Shown here: in pieces, positions 17,311-25,597 of the stretch
Position numbering within the stretch: position 1 is the first letter of the stretch
How the letters are laid out: each line of letters begins with the position of its first letter
NCBI RefSeq assembly: GCF_038397725.1
Contig: NZ_CP151634.1
Coordinates: 3,782,001 to 3,846,000 of the forward strand
Length of the DNA stretch: 64,000 bases
From: Microbacterium sp. LWO13-1.2
GTDB lineage: Bacteria; Actinomycetota; Actinomycetes; Actinomycetales; Microbacteriaceae
Reading direction: 5' to 3'
Notes under the pieces: model-generated
Told to the model about the DNA's origin: nothing
Seen by the model: only the letters and a program-made list of their open reading frames with translations
Database searches by the model: none
Program-made: the position numbers and the translations under genes

Positions 17311-18267
17311 ATGATCGGTGTACCCGCTGCTCCCGCCGAATCGGTGTCGACCCTGGTCGCGCGCAACATCAGTGAGTTCCGCGCTGCCGTCTCCGAGTCG
17401 TTCGTGCCCCTGCAGGTGTCGAGCGTCGGAGCCGATCGGTTCCGCGGTGTGATCCGCGGCGCGTCCGTCGACGAGGTGCACGTGAACGACGTGCGCGCCA
17501 CCTCCCACGTCGTCGAGCGCACGCCTGAACTCATCGCCCGAGGTGACCGCTCGTATTTCAAGGTCAGCCTCATGCTGGCCGGCACCGGCATGCTCATCCA
17601 GGATGACCGCGAAGCCGTGCTGCGCGTCGGCGACCTCGCCGTCTACGACACCGACCGCCCTTACTCGCTCGTGTTCGACGAGGACTTCCGGACCATGGTC
17701 GTGATGTTCCCGAAGCACCTCATCAGCCTGCCGCCCGACATGATCGGCCAGCTCACCGCGGTGCGCATCTCCGGCCAGGAGGGGCTGGGGAGCATGGTCG
17801 TGCCCTATCTCACCCAGCTCGCCGGCAACCTCGACCAACTCGCCGGCACCACCGGAGCACGCCTGGCGCACAGTGCGCTCGACCTCGTCACCACCGTCTT
17901 CACCCGCGAGCTCGGGCTCGACGAGTCGTCGGCGGATCCGCACAGAGCCCTGGTGCAGCGCATCCGCGGTTACATCGATCGCAACCTCGCCTCGACGGAC
18001 CTGGGTCCCGCCTCGATCGCCGCCGCGCACTTCATCTCCACCCGACACCTGCACGGACTCTTCCAGGAGCAGGGCATGACCGTGTCGACCTGGATCCGCA
18101 CCCGCCGCCTCGAGCAGTGCCGACGTGATCTCCTCGACCCGATGCTCGCGGATCGCCCCGTCGCCGCGATCGCCGCGCGCTGGGGCTTCGTCGATGCGGC
18201 GCACTTCAGCCGCGCGTTCAAGACGGCCTTCTCGGTATCTCCGAGCGAGTACCGCTCCGCGCACTGA
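17311..18267 (+). CDS. AraC-family transcriptional regulator
   Basis: The 318-residue protein has an N-terminal AraC-binding-like cupin region (about 30-200; FKVSLMLAGTGMLIQDDREAVLRVGDLAVYDTDRPY) and a C-terminal double helix-turn-helix (IRGYIDRNLASTDLGPASIAAAHFISTRHLHGLFQEQG, then WGFVDAAHFSRAFKTAFSVSPSEYR). The N-terminal type occurs in regulators of amine and aromatic catabolism such as FeaR. It precedes a MoaF-like gene and a Liv transporter on the same strand and probably activates them. The 145-bp region upstream contains an imperfect inverted repeat (17212-17221 with 17228-17239) that may be an operator for it or its divergent neighbour. The inducer is unknown. Confidence 0.92.
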   Translation: MIGVPAAPAESVSTLVARNISEFRAAVSESFVPLQVSSVGADRFRGVIRGASVDEVHVNDVRATSHVVERTPELIARGDRSYFKVSLMLAGTGMLIQDDREAVLRVGDLAVYDTDRPYSLVFDEDFRTMVVMFPKHLISLPPDMIGQLTAVRISGQEGLGSMVVPYLTQLAGNLDQLAGTTGARLAHSALDLVTTVFTRELGLDESSADPHRALVQRIRGYIDRNLASTDLGPASIAAAHFISTRHLHGLFQEQGMTVSTWIRTRRLEQCRRDLLDPMLADRPVAAIAARWGFVDAAHFSRAFKTAFSVSPSEYRSAH

Positions 18268-18428
18268 CCGCGACTTGCCCCGGAGGGCACGCCGGTTGAC
18301 TCTCGGCGCGCGATGGTCGCGTTGCCCTTGAGCGGATGCCCCGGCCAGAACCAGCATGAGGCAAGTGCACCGCGATGGCGCGGCGCCCGGAGCGACGTTG
18401 CTCCGCCGCACGCGACCTCAGGACGCTC

Positions 18429-19217
18429 ATGACCGACACCTCCATCGATCCCGCACTGGACGAGTGGCGCACGTATGACGAGTTCGCGGCCGGCATCGAC
18501 ACCTACCGGCTGCCGAACACCTCCCTCGATGGAACGAGTCTTTCGCTCACTCTCGACGACGGTTCCGTGCTCTCCTTGGTCTTCGCCTCGAGCACCGTCT
18601 CCTGGTCCGGATTCGACACGTCGGGGACCGCCCCCTACGACGCTGTCGCCGTGCGCGATGACGTCCTGTTCGTGAACATCCCACTCGCCAGCCGCGAGCG
18701 TGAGGCGATCACCGTCGTCTATTCGACGACGACGCACCGCGCATCCGTCATCCAGTCCCGCATCGGCGCCGAGGCGATCGACGGAACGCCTCAGGTCGGC
18801 CAGGAGTTCTGGGCGGCGACCACGGACGCCGGCGTGGCCACCGGCGAGGCACCCGGGCCCAGCCGCGACCTCATCGGCAAGCGCAACGTCTACCGCTACA
18901 GCCCCGATCACCTCTACGAGCACGTGTACATCTCCAGCCAGCGCTATGCCTGGCAATGCCTCGAGGGCGTGCAGCGGGGCCACGGCGACATGGACCTGTC
19001 GACGGTGTGGAAGTTCGCCGACGGCCTGTACCTGTTCTGCTTCCGGGAGTTCCGGATCGCCGTCGCCAGCGTGTGGCTGCACGATCTGGGATATCAGCTG
19101 ATGACGACCGGCATCTTCCTCGGCCTCAACGGCGACGGCGATGCCGAGCACTCCCGCGGCGGCGGCCACATCTATCCGCTCGGCTCCGTCGCGTATCCCG
19201 ACGTCCAGCCCCTCTGA
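18429..19217 (+). CDS. MoaF-like protein, paralogue 1
   Basis: The 262-residue protein matches the MoaF family, a pair of lipocalin-like beta-barrel domains. Conserved segments are LDGTSLSLTLDDG (N-domain), DLIGKRNVYRY, YEHVYISSQRYAWQCLEG, STVWKFADGLYLFCFRE and a C-terminal HIYPLG. A second copy lies at 28085-28924. MoaF was named from the monoamine regulon of Klebsiella; database names linking it to molybdenum cofactor appear to be a naming artefact, and no Moco genes are near. A binding role for a small amphipathic molecule is plausible from the fold, but no enzymatic activity is established. ATG 18429 has AGGA 5 bases upstream. Confidence 0.8.
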   Translation: MTDTSIDPALDEWRTYDEFAAGIDTYRLPNTSLDGTSLSLTLDDGSVLSLVFASSTVSWSGFDTSGTAPYDAVAVRDDVLFVNIPLASREREAITVVYSTTTHRASVIQSRIGAEAIDGTPQVGQEFWAATTDAGVATGEAPGPSRDLIGKRNVYRYSPDHLYEHVYISSQRYAWQCLEGVQRGHGDMDLSTVWKFADGLYLFCFREFRIAVASVWLHDLGYQLMTTGIFLGLNGDGDAEHSRGGGHIYPLGSVAYPDVQPL

Positions 19218-19270
19218 GCTGCAGGCAAAGCTCACGACCCCGATCACCCGAACACGAGAGGCAGAATCAC

Positions 19271-20437
19271 ATGAACACAAGAGCAACGGGCACAGCAGCC
19301 CTCATCGCCGTCGCCACCCTCGTCCTCGCCGGCTGTGCCGGCGGAGACAGCGGAGGAGGCGAGGGCGCGCCGATCGTCGTCGGCTCCGTCAACACGCTCA
19401 GCGGCCCGGCGACGTTCCCCGAAGCATCCGAGGCGGCAGCCGCCGTGTTCGATGCCTTCAACGAGGCGGGCGGCCTCGACGGCCGCGAGATCGAGTACAA
19501 GGTGCTCGACGACAAGGGCGACCCGGCGACCGCGACCGCCTCCGCCCGCGAGATGGTCGGCAGCGACGAGGCTGTGGCGCTCGTCGGATCCGCGAGCCTC
19601 CTGGAGTGCGAGATCAACGCCAAGTACTACGAGCAGGAGGGCATCCTCTCCGTTCCCGGCATCGGAGTCGACACCGGATGCTTCGCCAGCGACAACATCT
19701 CGCCGGTGAACGTCGGGCCCTTCAACGACATGACCCTCACGCTGCAGTACGGCTCCGAGGTTCTCGGACTCGAGGACATCTGCGTCCTGCTCGAGATCGC
19801 CGGTTCCACGCGACCCACCTATCAGGCCGCGATCGACAAGTGGACCGAGCTCACCGGAAAAGAGCCGAAGTACGTCGACGACACCGTGCCCTACGGCGCA
19901 TCGGACTACACGCCGTACATCGTGAAGGCGCGCGAGCAGGGCTGCAAGGCTCTGGCCGTCAACCCGATCGAGCCTGACGCGATCGGTCAGCTCAAGGCCG
20001 CCAACGCGCAGGGCTGGGACGACGTCACGTTCCTGTACCTGACCAGCGTGTACAGCGAGAACTTCGCAGCAGCGATCGACAACGCAGCCGGTGGCATCTA
20101 CGTCCCGGCCGAGTTCTACCCGTTCACCGAGGAGAACGAGATCAACAAGGAGTGGCGTGACCTGATGACCGCGAACGACATCGCGCTCACCTCGTTCAGC
20201 CAGGGCGGCTACCTCGCAGCGACGTACTTCATCGAGGTGCTCAAGGGCATCGACGGCGACATCACGCGCGAGAGCGTCAGTGAGGCGTTGAAGAACATGG
20301 ACCCGATCGAGAACCCGATGGTCGGCACGCCCTACGCCTTCGGCACCGACAACACCGCCGGTTGGCCGATCGTCCTGAAGTCGGGCACCAACGCCTGGGA
20401 GCAGGTCGCGGACGACTGGTTCCGCTTCGAAGACTGA
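19271..20437 (+). CDS. Liv-type ABC transporter substrate-binding lipoprotein
   Basis: A 388-residue lipoprotein: signal peptide with lipobox LAGC (Cys22), then a type I periplasmic-binding fold (IVVGSVNTLSGPATFPEASEAAAAVFDAFNEAGGLDGREIEYKV). It resembles LivK/AmiC-type receptors for branched-chain amino acids, amides, urea or aromatic acids. The ligand-pocket residues are not the classic Leu/Ile/Val set, as far as can be judged by eye. A GAGAGGCAG ribosome site precedes ATG 19271. It lies first in the transporter operon, followed by a palindrome that could lower expression of the membrane genes relative to the receptor. Co-location with MoaF and amidohydrolase genes suggests an amine, amide or aromatic ligand. 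Confidence 0.93.
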   Translation: MNTRATGTAALIAVATLVLAGCAGGDSGGGEGAPIVVGSVNTLSGPATFPEASEAAAAVFDAFNEAGGLDGREIEYKVLDDKGDPATATASAREMVGSDEAVALVGSASLLECEINAKYYEQEGILSVPGIGVDTGCFASDNISPVNVGPFNDMTLTLQYGSEVLGLEDICVLLEIAGSTRPTYQAAIDKWTELTGKEPKYVDDTVPYGASDYTPYIVKAREQGCKALAVNPIEPDAIGQLKAANAQGWDDVTFLYLTSVYSENFAAAIDNAAGGIYVPAEFYPFTEENEINKEWRDLMTANDIALTSFSQGGYLAATYFIEVLKGIDGDITRESVSEALKNMDPIENPMVGTPYAFGTDNTAGWPIVLKSGTNAWEQVADDWFRFED

Positions 20438-20447
20438 CCGCACCCAC

Positions 20448-20487
20448 CCCGGTCGTTGAGCGCCGCTTCGCGCGCTCGACGACCGGG
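20448..20487. repeat. REP-like palindrome between binding-protein and permease genes
   Basis: Arms of 15 bp (20448-20462 with 20473-20487, one mismatch) enclose a 10-base loop. The left arm CCGGTCGTTGAGCG recurs exactly at 58614-58627 inside the E2 gene, so this is a dispersed repeat family. Here it could act as an mRNA-stabilising or attenuating hairpin. Confidence 0.75.
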
Positions 20488-20517
20488 CACCACCGTCCGA
20501 CCAGAAAGGACAATCCC

Positions 20518-21378
20518 ATGCTGCAAGGAGCCATTGCCGGCCTCGCCGCCGGCGGCCTCTACGCCGTTCTCGGCGTATGCCTGACGCTCATGTCGCGCCT
20601 CGTTCGGGTCGTCAACTTCGCCCAGGCCGCGACGGGCATGTTCGGCGCATTCACCGCGGTCTGGTTCGTTCAGGAAGCCGGACTGCCCATCTGGCTCGGC
20701 TCCGTGCTCGGCGTCTTCGTGGCTGGACTCCTCGCCGCGGCCATCGGCTGGATCGCCGCCACCTGGCTGTCGGAGGCGTCGACCACCACACGATCCGCGA
20801 TGACCGTCGGCCCGTTGCTGCTGCTCATCTCGATGTCGTTCATCCTGTTCGGCAACAAGCCCCAGCCGTTCACGCCGATCATCGCCGGTCCCGCATTCCA
20901 GGCCGGTGGCGTCGTCGTCAGCCAGGTCACCGTCGCCACGGTCTCCATGGCCGTCATCACGGCGATCGTCGTCCGGATCGTTCTCCGGCGCACCAGGGTC
21001 GGAACGCAGCTGCGCGCACTCTCCGAACGCCCGACGACCGCCGAGCTCCTCGGCATCCGCTCTCGCCCGTTGTCGATCGCCGTCTGGTTCGTCACCGGCA
21101 TCATCAGCGCCATCGCGATCATCATTGTGGCGCCGTCTCAGTCCAGCGATGCGACCGGGCTCTCGATGCTCATCGTCCCCGCGGCGGCGGCGGCGCTCCT
21201 CGGCGGATTCCGGCGGCTCGATCTCGCCGTGATCGGTGGAGTCGTCCTCGGCGTCCTCGGCGGAGTGGTCGCCCAGATCGACGAAGTGGCGTTGGTGCGC
21301 AACTTCCTCCCGTTCCTGTTCATCGTCGTCCTGCTGCTGTGGACGCAACGCAAGGAGGTGTGGGATGCCGCTCGCTGA
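20518..21378 (+). CDS. Liv-type ABC permease (LivH-like)
   Basis: The 286-residue inner-membrane permease has about eight hydrophobic segments. Family hallmarks are AAGGLYAVLGVCLTLMSRLVRVVNFAQAATGMFGAF at the N-terminus and the cytoplasmic coupling helix RRTRVGTQLRALSERPTTAELLGI, which contacts the ATPase. ATG 20518 follows AAAGGA. It overlaps the next gene by 14 bases. It pairs with the LivM half of the following fusion to form the membrane channel. Confidence 0.93.
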   Translation: MLQGAIAGLAAGGLYAVLGVCLTLMSRLVRVVNFAQAATGMFGAFTAVWFVQEAGLPIWLGSVLGVFVAGLLAAAIGWIAATWLSEASTTTRSAMTVGPLLLLISMSFILFGNKPQPFTPIIAGPAFQAGGVVVSQVTVATVSMAVITAIVVRIVLRRTRVGTQLRALSERPTTAELLGIRSRPLSIAVWFVTGIISAIAIIIVAPSQSSDATGLSMLIVPAAAAALLGGFRRLDLAVIGGVVLGVLGGVVAQIDEVALVRNFLPFLFIVVLLLWTQRKEVWDAAR

Positions 21379-23137
21379 ACGCTCCTGGTTCCGGCTCTCG
21401 TGGCCATTCGCCGTCGGTCTCGCCGCGATCGGCGTCGGCGCGATTCTGAGCTCCGCGCTTCCCGGCTACTTCGTCTTCCTGGCGATCAGTGCGGTGATCG
21501 CGGCCATCGCGATCCTCGGTCTCGGGATCGTCACCGGTTCCGCCGGGATGATCGCCCTCTGCCAACTCACCTTCGCCGCGGTCGGCGCATGGATCGTGTC
21601 ACTGCTGAACGTCATGCAGGCACCAGGCGGGTTCATCGTCTGGCTGTTCCTCGGCGGCATCGCAGCGGGACTGGTCGGCGTGCTCGTCGGGCTGCCGGCT
21701 CTGCGCCTTCGTGGGGTCAATCTCGCCGTCGTCACGCTCGGTTTCGCTGCGGCAGCCGACGTCACCCTCGTGCAGATCCAGTTTCCCGGGTCTGCCGACG
21801 GCACCGCGATCGAGCGCCCGGCGCTGTTCTCCAACGACCGCGAGTTCTTCTTCCTCTCCATCGTCGTGCTGACGATCTGCGCGCTGGCGGTCTTCTTCCT
21901 GCAGCGCGGCAGCTGGGGTTCGAGTTGGAAGGCCGTTGCCTTCTCCGAACGCGGCACCGCGGCTGCAGGGCAGAGCGTGCAGGTCGCGAAGCTCACGGCC
22001 TTCGCTGTCTCCGCTGCTCTCGGCGGCATCGCCGGCGGACTCCTCGCCGGCCAGGTGCAGTTGCCGTTCGCGTCGAGCTTCACTCCCCTGCAGTCGCTCG
22101 CGCTCTACGTGCTCGCCGTGATGTCGGGCGCGCATCTGATCGACATGGCGATCCTCGGCGGCATCCTCTGGGTGCTGGTTCCCGAGCTGCTCAAGCGTTG
22201 GGGCGTGCCTCAGGACTGGGCGTTCGTCGTCTTCGGTGTGCTCGGAGTGCAGGCGCTCACCGGTGGCACGAACCTCGGGCAGAGCATCCGCAACCTCCTC
22301 TGGAAGCGCGCGGACCGCAAGACGGCGAAGGCGAAACTGACGGCGCTGCCGCCTGGCGCCGAACCGGATGCCGCCGCCATCACGACCACGACGACGGCCA
22401 CCGTCGACGAGGCCGCTCTCCGCGGAGAACCCGTGCTGACCGTGGAGGGGTTGACGGTGCAGTTCGGCGCGCTGAAGGCGCTCGACGACGTGTCGCTCGA
22501 GGTGCCTGCGGCGTCGATCATGGGGCTCATCGGCCCGAATGGCGCCGGCAAGTCGACCTTCGTCGACGCGATCAGCGGCTTCCTGCCGAAGCACGGCGGG
22601 CGGATTCGCCTCGACGGACGCGATCTCGCCGGGCTCTCGCCCACTCGCCGAGCGCGCCTCGGCCTGCGGCGCACGTTCCAGCAGGATCGAGTTCCGCCCG
22701 CGCTCACGGTCGGCGGCTACGTCCGGTTCGTCGCGCGGCGACGGCTCGCGGCATCCGACATCGACGAGGCCCTGGAGTTCTTCGGCTGCCCGCCTGCTCG
22801 CTCCCGCCTGTCGAGCGTGGATGTCGGAACGAGGCGCCTCGTGGAGGTGGCCGCGAACGTGCTCGCCAAGCCCCGTCTGCTCATCCTCGACGAGCCGGCC
22901 GCCGGCCTCTCGCACGGGGAGCACCTCGCGCTGGCCGCGCGACTGCGGGAGCTTCCCGCGCGATTCGGCGTCGCGCTGATCATCATCGAGCACGACCTCG
23001 ACCTGGTCCGCTCGGTCTGCCCGACGCTCACGGTGCTCGACTTCGGTCGCGTGCTGGCGAGCGGCCCGCAGGCCGAGGTGCTGGCGAACCCGGACGTGGT
23101 CAAGGCCTACATGGGAGAAGCGGAGCTGCTGTCATGA
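21365..23137 (+). CDS. Liv-type ABC permease-ATPase fusion (LivM-LivG)
   Basis: The 590-residue protein joins a LivM-like permease (about residues 1-330; GSAGMIALCQLTFAAVGAW, GLPALRLRGVNLAVVTLGFA) to a LivG-like ATPase (about 360-590) through an Ala/Thr-rich linker. The ATPase has Walker A GPNGAGKST (from residue 390), Walker B LLILDEPAAGLS, and a His switch (IIEHDLDLV). The signature region is degenerate: it reads SSVDVGTRRLVEVA, without the LSxGQ motif. The ATPase also lacks part of the helical insertion of normal LivG. LivF next door has an intact signature, so the pair may hydrolyse ATP at one composite site. The start overlaps livH. Confidence 0.92.
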   Translation: MPLAERSWFRLSWPFAVGLAAIGVGAILSSALPGYFVFLAISAVIAAIAILGLGIVTGSAGMIALCQLTFAAVGAWIVSLLNVMQAPGGFIVWLFLGGIAAGLVGVLVGLPALRLRGVNLAVVTLGFAAAADVTLVQIQFPGSADGTAIERPALFSNDREFFFLSIVVLTICALAVFFLQRGSWGSSWKAVAFSERGTAAAGQSVQVAKLTAFAVSAALGGIAGGLLAGQVQLPFASSFTPLQSLALYVLAVMSGAHLIDMAILGGILWVLVPELLKRWGVPQDWAFVVFGVLGVQALTGGTNLGQSIRNLLWKRADRKTAKAKLTALPPGAEPDAAAITTTTTATVDEAALRGEPVLTVEGLTVQFGALKALDDVSLEVPAASIMGLIGPNGAGKSTFVDAISGFLPKHGGRIRLDGRDLAGLSPTRRARLGLRRTFQQDRVPPALTVGGYVRFVARRRLAASDIDEALEFFGCPPARSRLSSVDVGTRRLVEVAANVLAKPRLLILDEPAAGLSHGEHLALAARLRELPARFGVALIIIEHDLDLVRSVCPTLTVLDFGRVLASGPQAEVLANPDVVKAYMGEAELLS

Positions 23138-23826
23138 GCGAACTCGTGCTGAACGACGTCACGGTCAGCCGCGGAGCCGGCGCTGTCATCTCGGACGTCT
23201 CGCTCCGCGTCACCGGCGGCGACGTGCTCGCCCTGGTCGGTCCGAACGGTGCAGGCAAGACGAGCCTGATCGAGTCGATCTCCGGTGTGACGCCGCACTC
23301 CTCCGGCTCTCTCACGCTGGATGGCGACCCGATCGACAAGCTGTCCCGGGTCGCCAGAGCACGGCGCGGCATCGTGCACATTGAGCAGGGACGGGCGGTG
23401 TTCCCCTCGCTCACCGTGCGGGAGAACATCTCGTTGACCGCGCGCACCGCCGCCGAGCTCGACGCGGCGATCGCGCAGTTCCCCGAGCTGGAGAAGCGCA
23501 TCGACTCCCCCACCGGGCTGCTCTCCGGTGGGGAGCAGCAGATGGTCGTGCTGGCCCGCGCATTCGCCGCAAAACCGCGGATCCTGCTCATCGACGAGAT
23601 GTCGCTGGGCCTCGCGCCCGTCGTCTTCATGCGGCTGATGCCGATCGTGAAGTCGATCGCGGATTCGGGTGTCGGCGTGCTGCTCGTCGAGCAGTTCACG
23701 CAGCTGGCGCTCAGCCTCGCCCGCGAGGCGGTGGTCGTCGCCGGCGGCGCGGTTTCCTTCCAGGGCACCTCCGAGGCGCTGCGCGCCGACCCGGAGTTGC
23801 TGCATCGCGCCTATCTCGGCGGCTGA
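23134..23826 (+). CDS. Liv-type ABC transporter ATPase (LivF-like)
   Basis: The 230-residue ATPase overlaps the LivMG fusion as ATGA. It has Walker A GPNGAGKTS, the LivF-specific IVHIEQGRAVFPSLTVRENI segment, the signature LLSGGEQQMVVLARA, Walker B RILLIDEMSLGLAP, and the switch region LLVEQFTQLAL with Gln instead of the usual His, which is normal in LivF. It completes a five-component Liv transporter in four genes. A long inverted repeat 30 bp after the stop probably terminates the operon. Confidence 0.94.
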   Translation: MSELVLNDVTVSRGAGAVISDVSLRVTGGDVLALVGPNGAGKTSLIESISGVTPHSSGSLTLDGDPIDKLSRVARARRGIVHIEQGRAVFPSLTVRENISLTARTAAELDAAIAQFPELEKRIDSPTGLLSGGEQQMVVLARAFAAKPRILLIDEMSLGLAPVVFMRLMPIVKSIADSGVGVLLVEQFTQLALSLAREAVVVAGGAVSFQGTSEALRADPELLHRAYLGG

Positions 23827-23856
23827 TCGGCATCCTGTGCACGGATGCCCGCGTAC

Positions 23857-23915
23857 CGGATGCAGGACCAAAACCCGCGTGCCGGGAGACACACCGCGGG
23901 GTGGTCCTGCATCCG
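23857..23915. terminator. inverted repeat after the Liv operon
   Basis: A perfect 14-bp inverted repeat (CGGATGCAGGACCA at 23857-23870, its complement at 23902-23915) with a 31-base loop. It separates livF from the HAD gene. Part of the arm (GGTCCTGCA) is repeated once more near 23924-23932. There is no T-run, so it could be a Rho-independent-like hairpin or a binding site. Confidence 0.6.
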
Positions 23916-23968
23916 TGCGTCGGTCCTGCAAGTGGTACGGCCGGACGGACGCCGGGGCTACCAGCGGC

Positions 23969-23974
23969 TAGCCT
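23969..23974 (+). promoter_or_regulatory. -10 element of a leaderless promoter (HAD gene)
   Basis: TAGCCT stands 6 bases before the GTG at 23981. The intervening GAAGGG touches the start codon and is too close for a normal ribosome site. Confidence 0.5.
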
Positions 23975-23980
23975 GAAGGG

Positions 23981-24631
23981 GTGACTCAGACCACCCACGC
24001 CCGCGCCGTCCTGCTCGATATGGACGGCACCCTCGTCGACTCGACCTCGGTCGTGGAGCGCCTCTGGCTCGCGTGGGCAGAGCCGCACGGCATCGATCCC
24101 GAGACGGTGCTCAGCGTCGTGCATGGTCGTCAGGGGCACCAGAGCATGGCGATCCTGCTGCCCGAGCGAGATCACGCGATCAACATCCACGAGAACCAGG
24201 TCATGCTGGCGAACGAGTCGAGCGACGTCGAAGGGGTGGTGGCGATCGCCGGGGCCGAGGCGCTGCTGAAGGCCGTCGAAGGGCTTCCGCATTCGATCGT
24301 CACCTCCGCTGACGTCGCACTCATGAACGCGCGAATGGCCGCCGCCGGCCTCACCGTCCCGCAGCTTGCCGTCACGGCCGAGAACGTAACGGCATCCAAG
24401 CCCGACCCAGAAGGGTTCCTCCGCGGCGCGGAACTGCTCGGCATCGAACCCGCCGACTGCGTCGTCTTCGAGGATTCGGGTGCCGGCATCCAGGCCGGAC
24501 TCGCAGCGGGGATGCGGGTGATCGGCGTCGGGAAGCACGCGGCTGCCCACAACCCCACGTACGTCGTCGACGATCTCACCCAGGTCGCCGTCGTCCGCAC
24601 AGACGACGGGTTCGAGCTCACGATCGGCTGA
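23981..24631 (+). CDS. HAD-superfamily phosphatase/phosphoglucomutase-like hydrolase
   Basis: The 216-residue protein has HAD motif I LLDMDGTLVDS (nucleophile and acid Asp), motif II IVTSADVAL, motif III Lys in ASKPDPEGF, and motif IV VVFEDSGAGIQAGLAAGM. A helical cap between motifs I and II places it among sugar-phosphate phosphatases (GPP, DOG or beta-phosphoglucomutase relatives). It has its own promoter, separated from the Liv operon by a hairpin, so a link to that transporter is doubtful. The convergent SDR gene is separated by a bidirectional terminator. The substrate is unknown. Confidence 0.9.
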   Translation: MTQTTHARAVLLDMDGTLVDSTSVVERLWLAWAEPHGIDPETVLSVVHGRQGHQSMAILLPERDHAINIHENQVMLANESSDVEGVVAIAGAEALLKAVEGLPHSIVTSADVALMNARMAAAGLTVPQLAVTAENVTASKPDPEGFLRGAELLGIEPADCVVFEDSGAGIQAGLAAGMRVIGVGKHAAAHNPTYVVDDLTQVAVVRTDDGFELTIG

Positions 24632-24679
24632 GGCCCGCCGCTCCGCGCCTACCGATCGCACGCCGCACGCAGAACTGCA

Positions 24680-24718
24680 CGAACTTCGCACGAATCTCCC
24701 AGATCTCTGCGAAGTTCG
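24680..24718. terminator. bidirectional hairpin between convergent HAD and SDR genes
   Basis: A perfect 11-bp inverted repeat (CGAACTTCGCA at 24680-24690, complement at 24708-24718) with a 17-base loop sits between two convergent genes. On the plus strand it is followed by CGTTGTTCT, a short T-rich tail. AAGTTC recurs once more at 24730-24735. Confidence 0.7.
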
Positions 24719-24752
24719 CGTTGTTCTATGAAGTTCCGAGTGGCGGGAAGCG

Positions 24753-25568
24753 CTACATCCCGGCGTGATCGAATGCGATGGTCGGAACGTCGACGACGTG
24801 CGAACCGCCGTCGGCGACGATGACTGCCCCGGTGATGTACGACGACTCCCCCGAACCGAGGAAGCGCACGACGGAGGCGATCTCGCTCGGATGCGCCGGA
24901 CGACGAAGTGGCACATCGGCGGTCACCGTCGCGTAGGCCTCCTCGCGCGAGCCGAGGTCGGCGTGCGCGGCGAACTCATCCATCTCGTCATCCGCCATCG
25001 GCGTCTGCACCCATCCCGGGCAGATCGCGTTCACGCGCACGCCGTGGCGTCCATAGTCACGCGCCAGCGACCGGGTGAGCCCGATCAGCGCGTGTTTGCC
25101 GACCGTGTAGCCCGCGACCGATGGGCCGGCGAAGAGCCCGGCGAGCGAGGACACGATCACGATCTGACCCTTCGCCTCGATCAGGGCGGGCAGCGCCTCG
25201 CGCGCCATGGTGAACGCCGTCGTCAGGTTCGCCCGCAGCGAGGCTTCCCACCCCGCGTCATCCGTGTCGCCCACCGACGAGAACCCGTGTCCGCCCGCGT
25301 TGGCGACGAGCACGTCGAGGCGTCCGAATTTCGACAGCACCTCGGCGACCGCAGCCTTCGCCGAGTCGGTATCGGCTGCATCGGCGACGACCGGATGCGC
25401 CCCGACGGCCTGCTCCACCTCACGCAACGGCTCGATACGGCGTCCGACGACGACGACGTGCGCGCCCTCGGCCGCGTAGCGCTCCGCGATGGCCGCTCCG
25501 ATGCCGGTGCCGCCGCCGGTGATGACGACGACGCGTCCGGCGACCGTCGATCCGATCGAGCTTGTCAT
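24753..25568 (-). CDS. SDR-family oxidoreductase (first of pair)
   Basis: A 271-residue classical SDR: cofactor motif TGGGTGIG, the DAAD segment, NAGGH, catalytic Ser in IVSSLAGL and YTVGK (YxxxK), then ICPGWVQTPM. An Arg after the second strand (VVVGRR) suggests NADP preference. ATG 25568 follows AGGAG. It lies 29 bases after a second SDR gene on the same strand; the two are likely co-transcribed from the divergent region facing the APC permease. The enterobacterial moa operon also contains an SDR-like gene. The substrate is unknown. Confidence 0.92.
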   Translation of the reverse strand: MTSSIGSTVAGRVVVITGGGTGIGAAIAERYAAEGAHVVVVGRRIEPLREVEQAVGAHPVVADAADTDSAKAAVAEVLSKFGRLDVLVANAGGHGFSSVGDTDDAGWEASLRANLTTAFTMAREALPALIEAKGQIVIVSSLAGLFAGPSVAGYTVGKHALIGLTRSLARDYGRHGVRVNAICPGWVQTPMADDEMDEFAAHADLGSREEAYATVTADVPLRRPAHPSEIASVVRFLGSGESSYITGAVIVADGGSHVVDVPTIAFDHAGM

Positions 25569-25597
25569 TCGCTTCTCCTGACTCTTGTGTGTACGTG

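Noticed and set aside
18429..19217. Molybdenum cofactor biosynthesis role for the MoaF-like proteins
   Set aside because: No other Moco gene is present, and the name derives from the monoamine regulon.
21400..23133. Long open frame upstream of livF in the same frame
   Set aside because: The region is covered by the LivM-LivG fusion in another frame; LivF similarity begins only at 23134.
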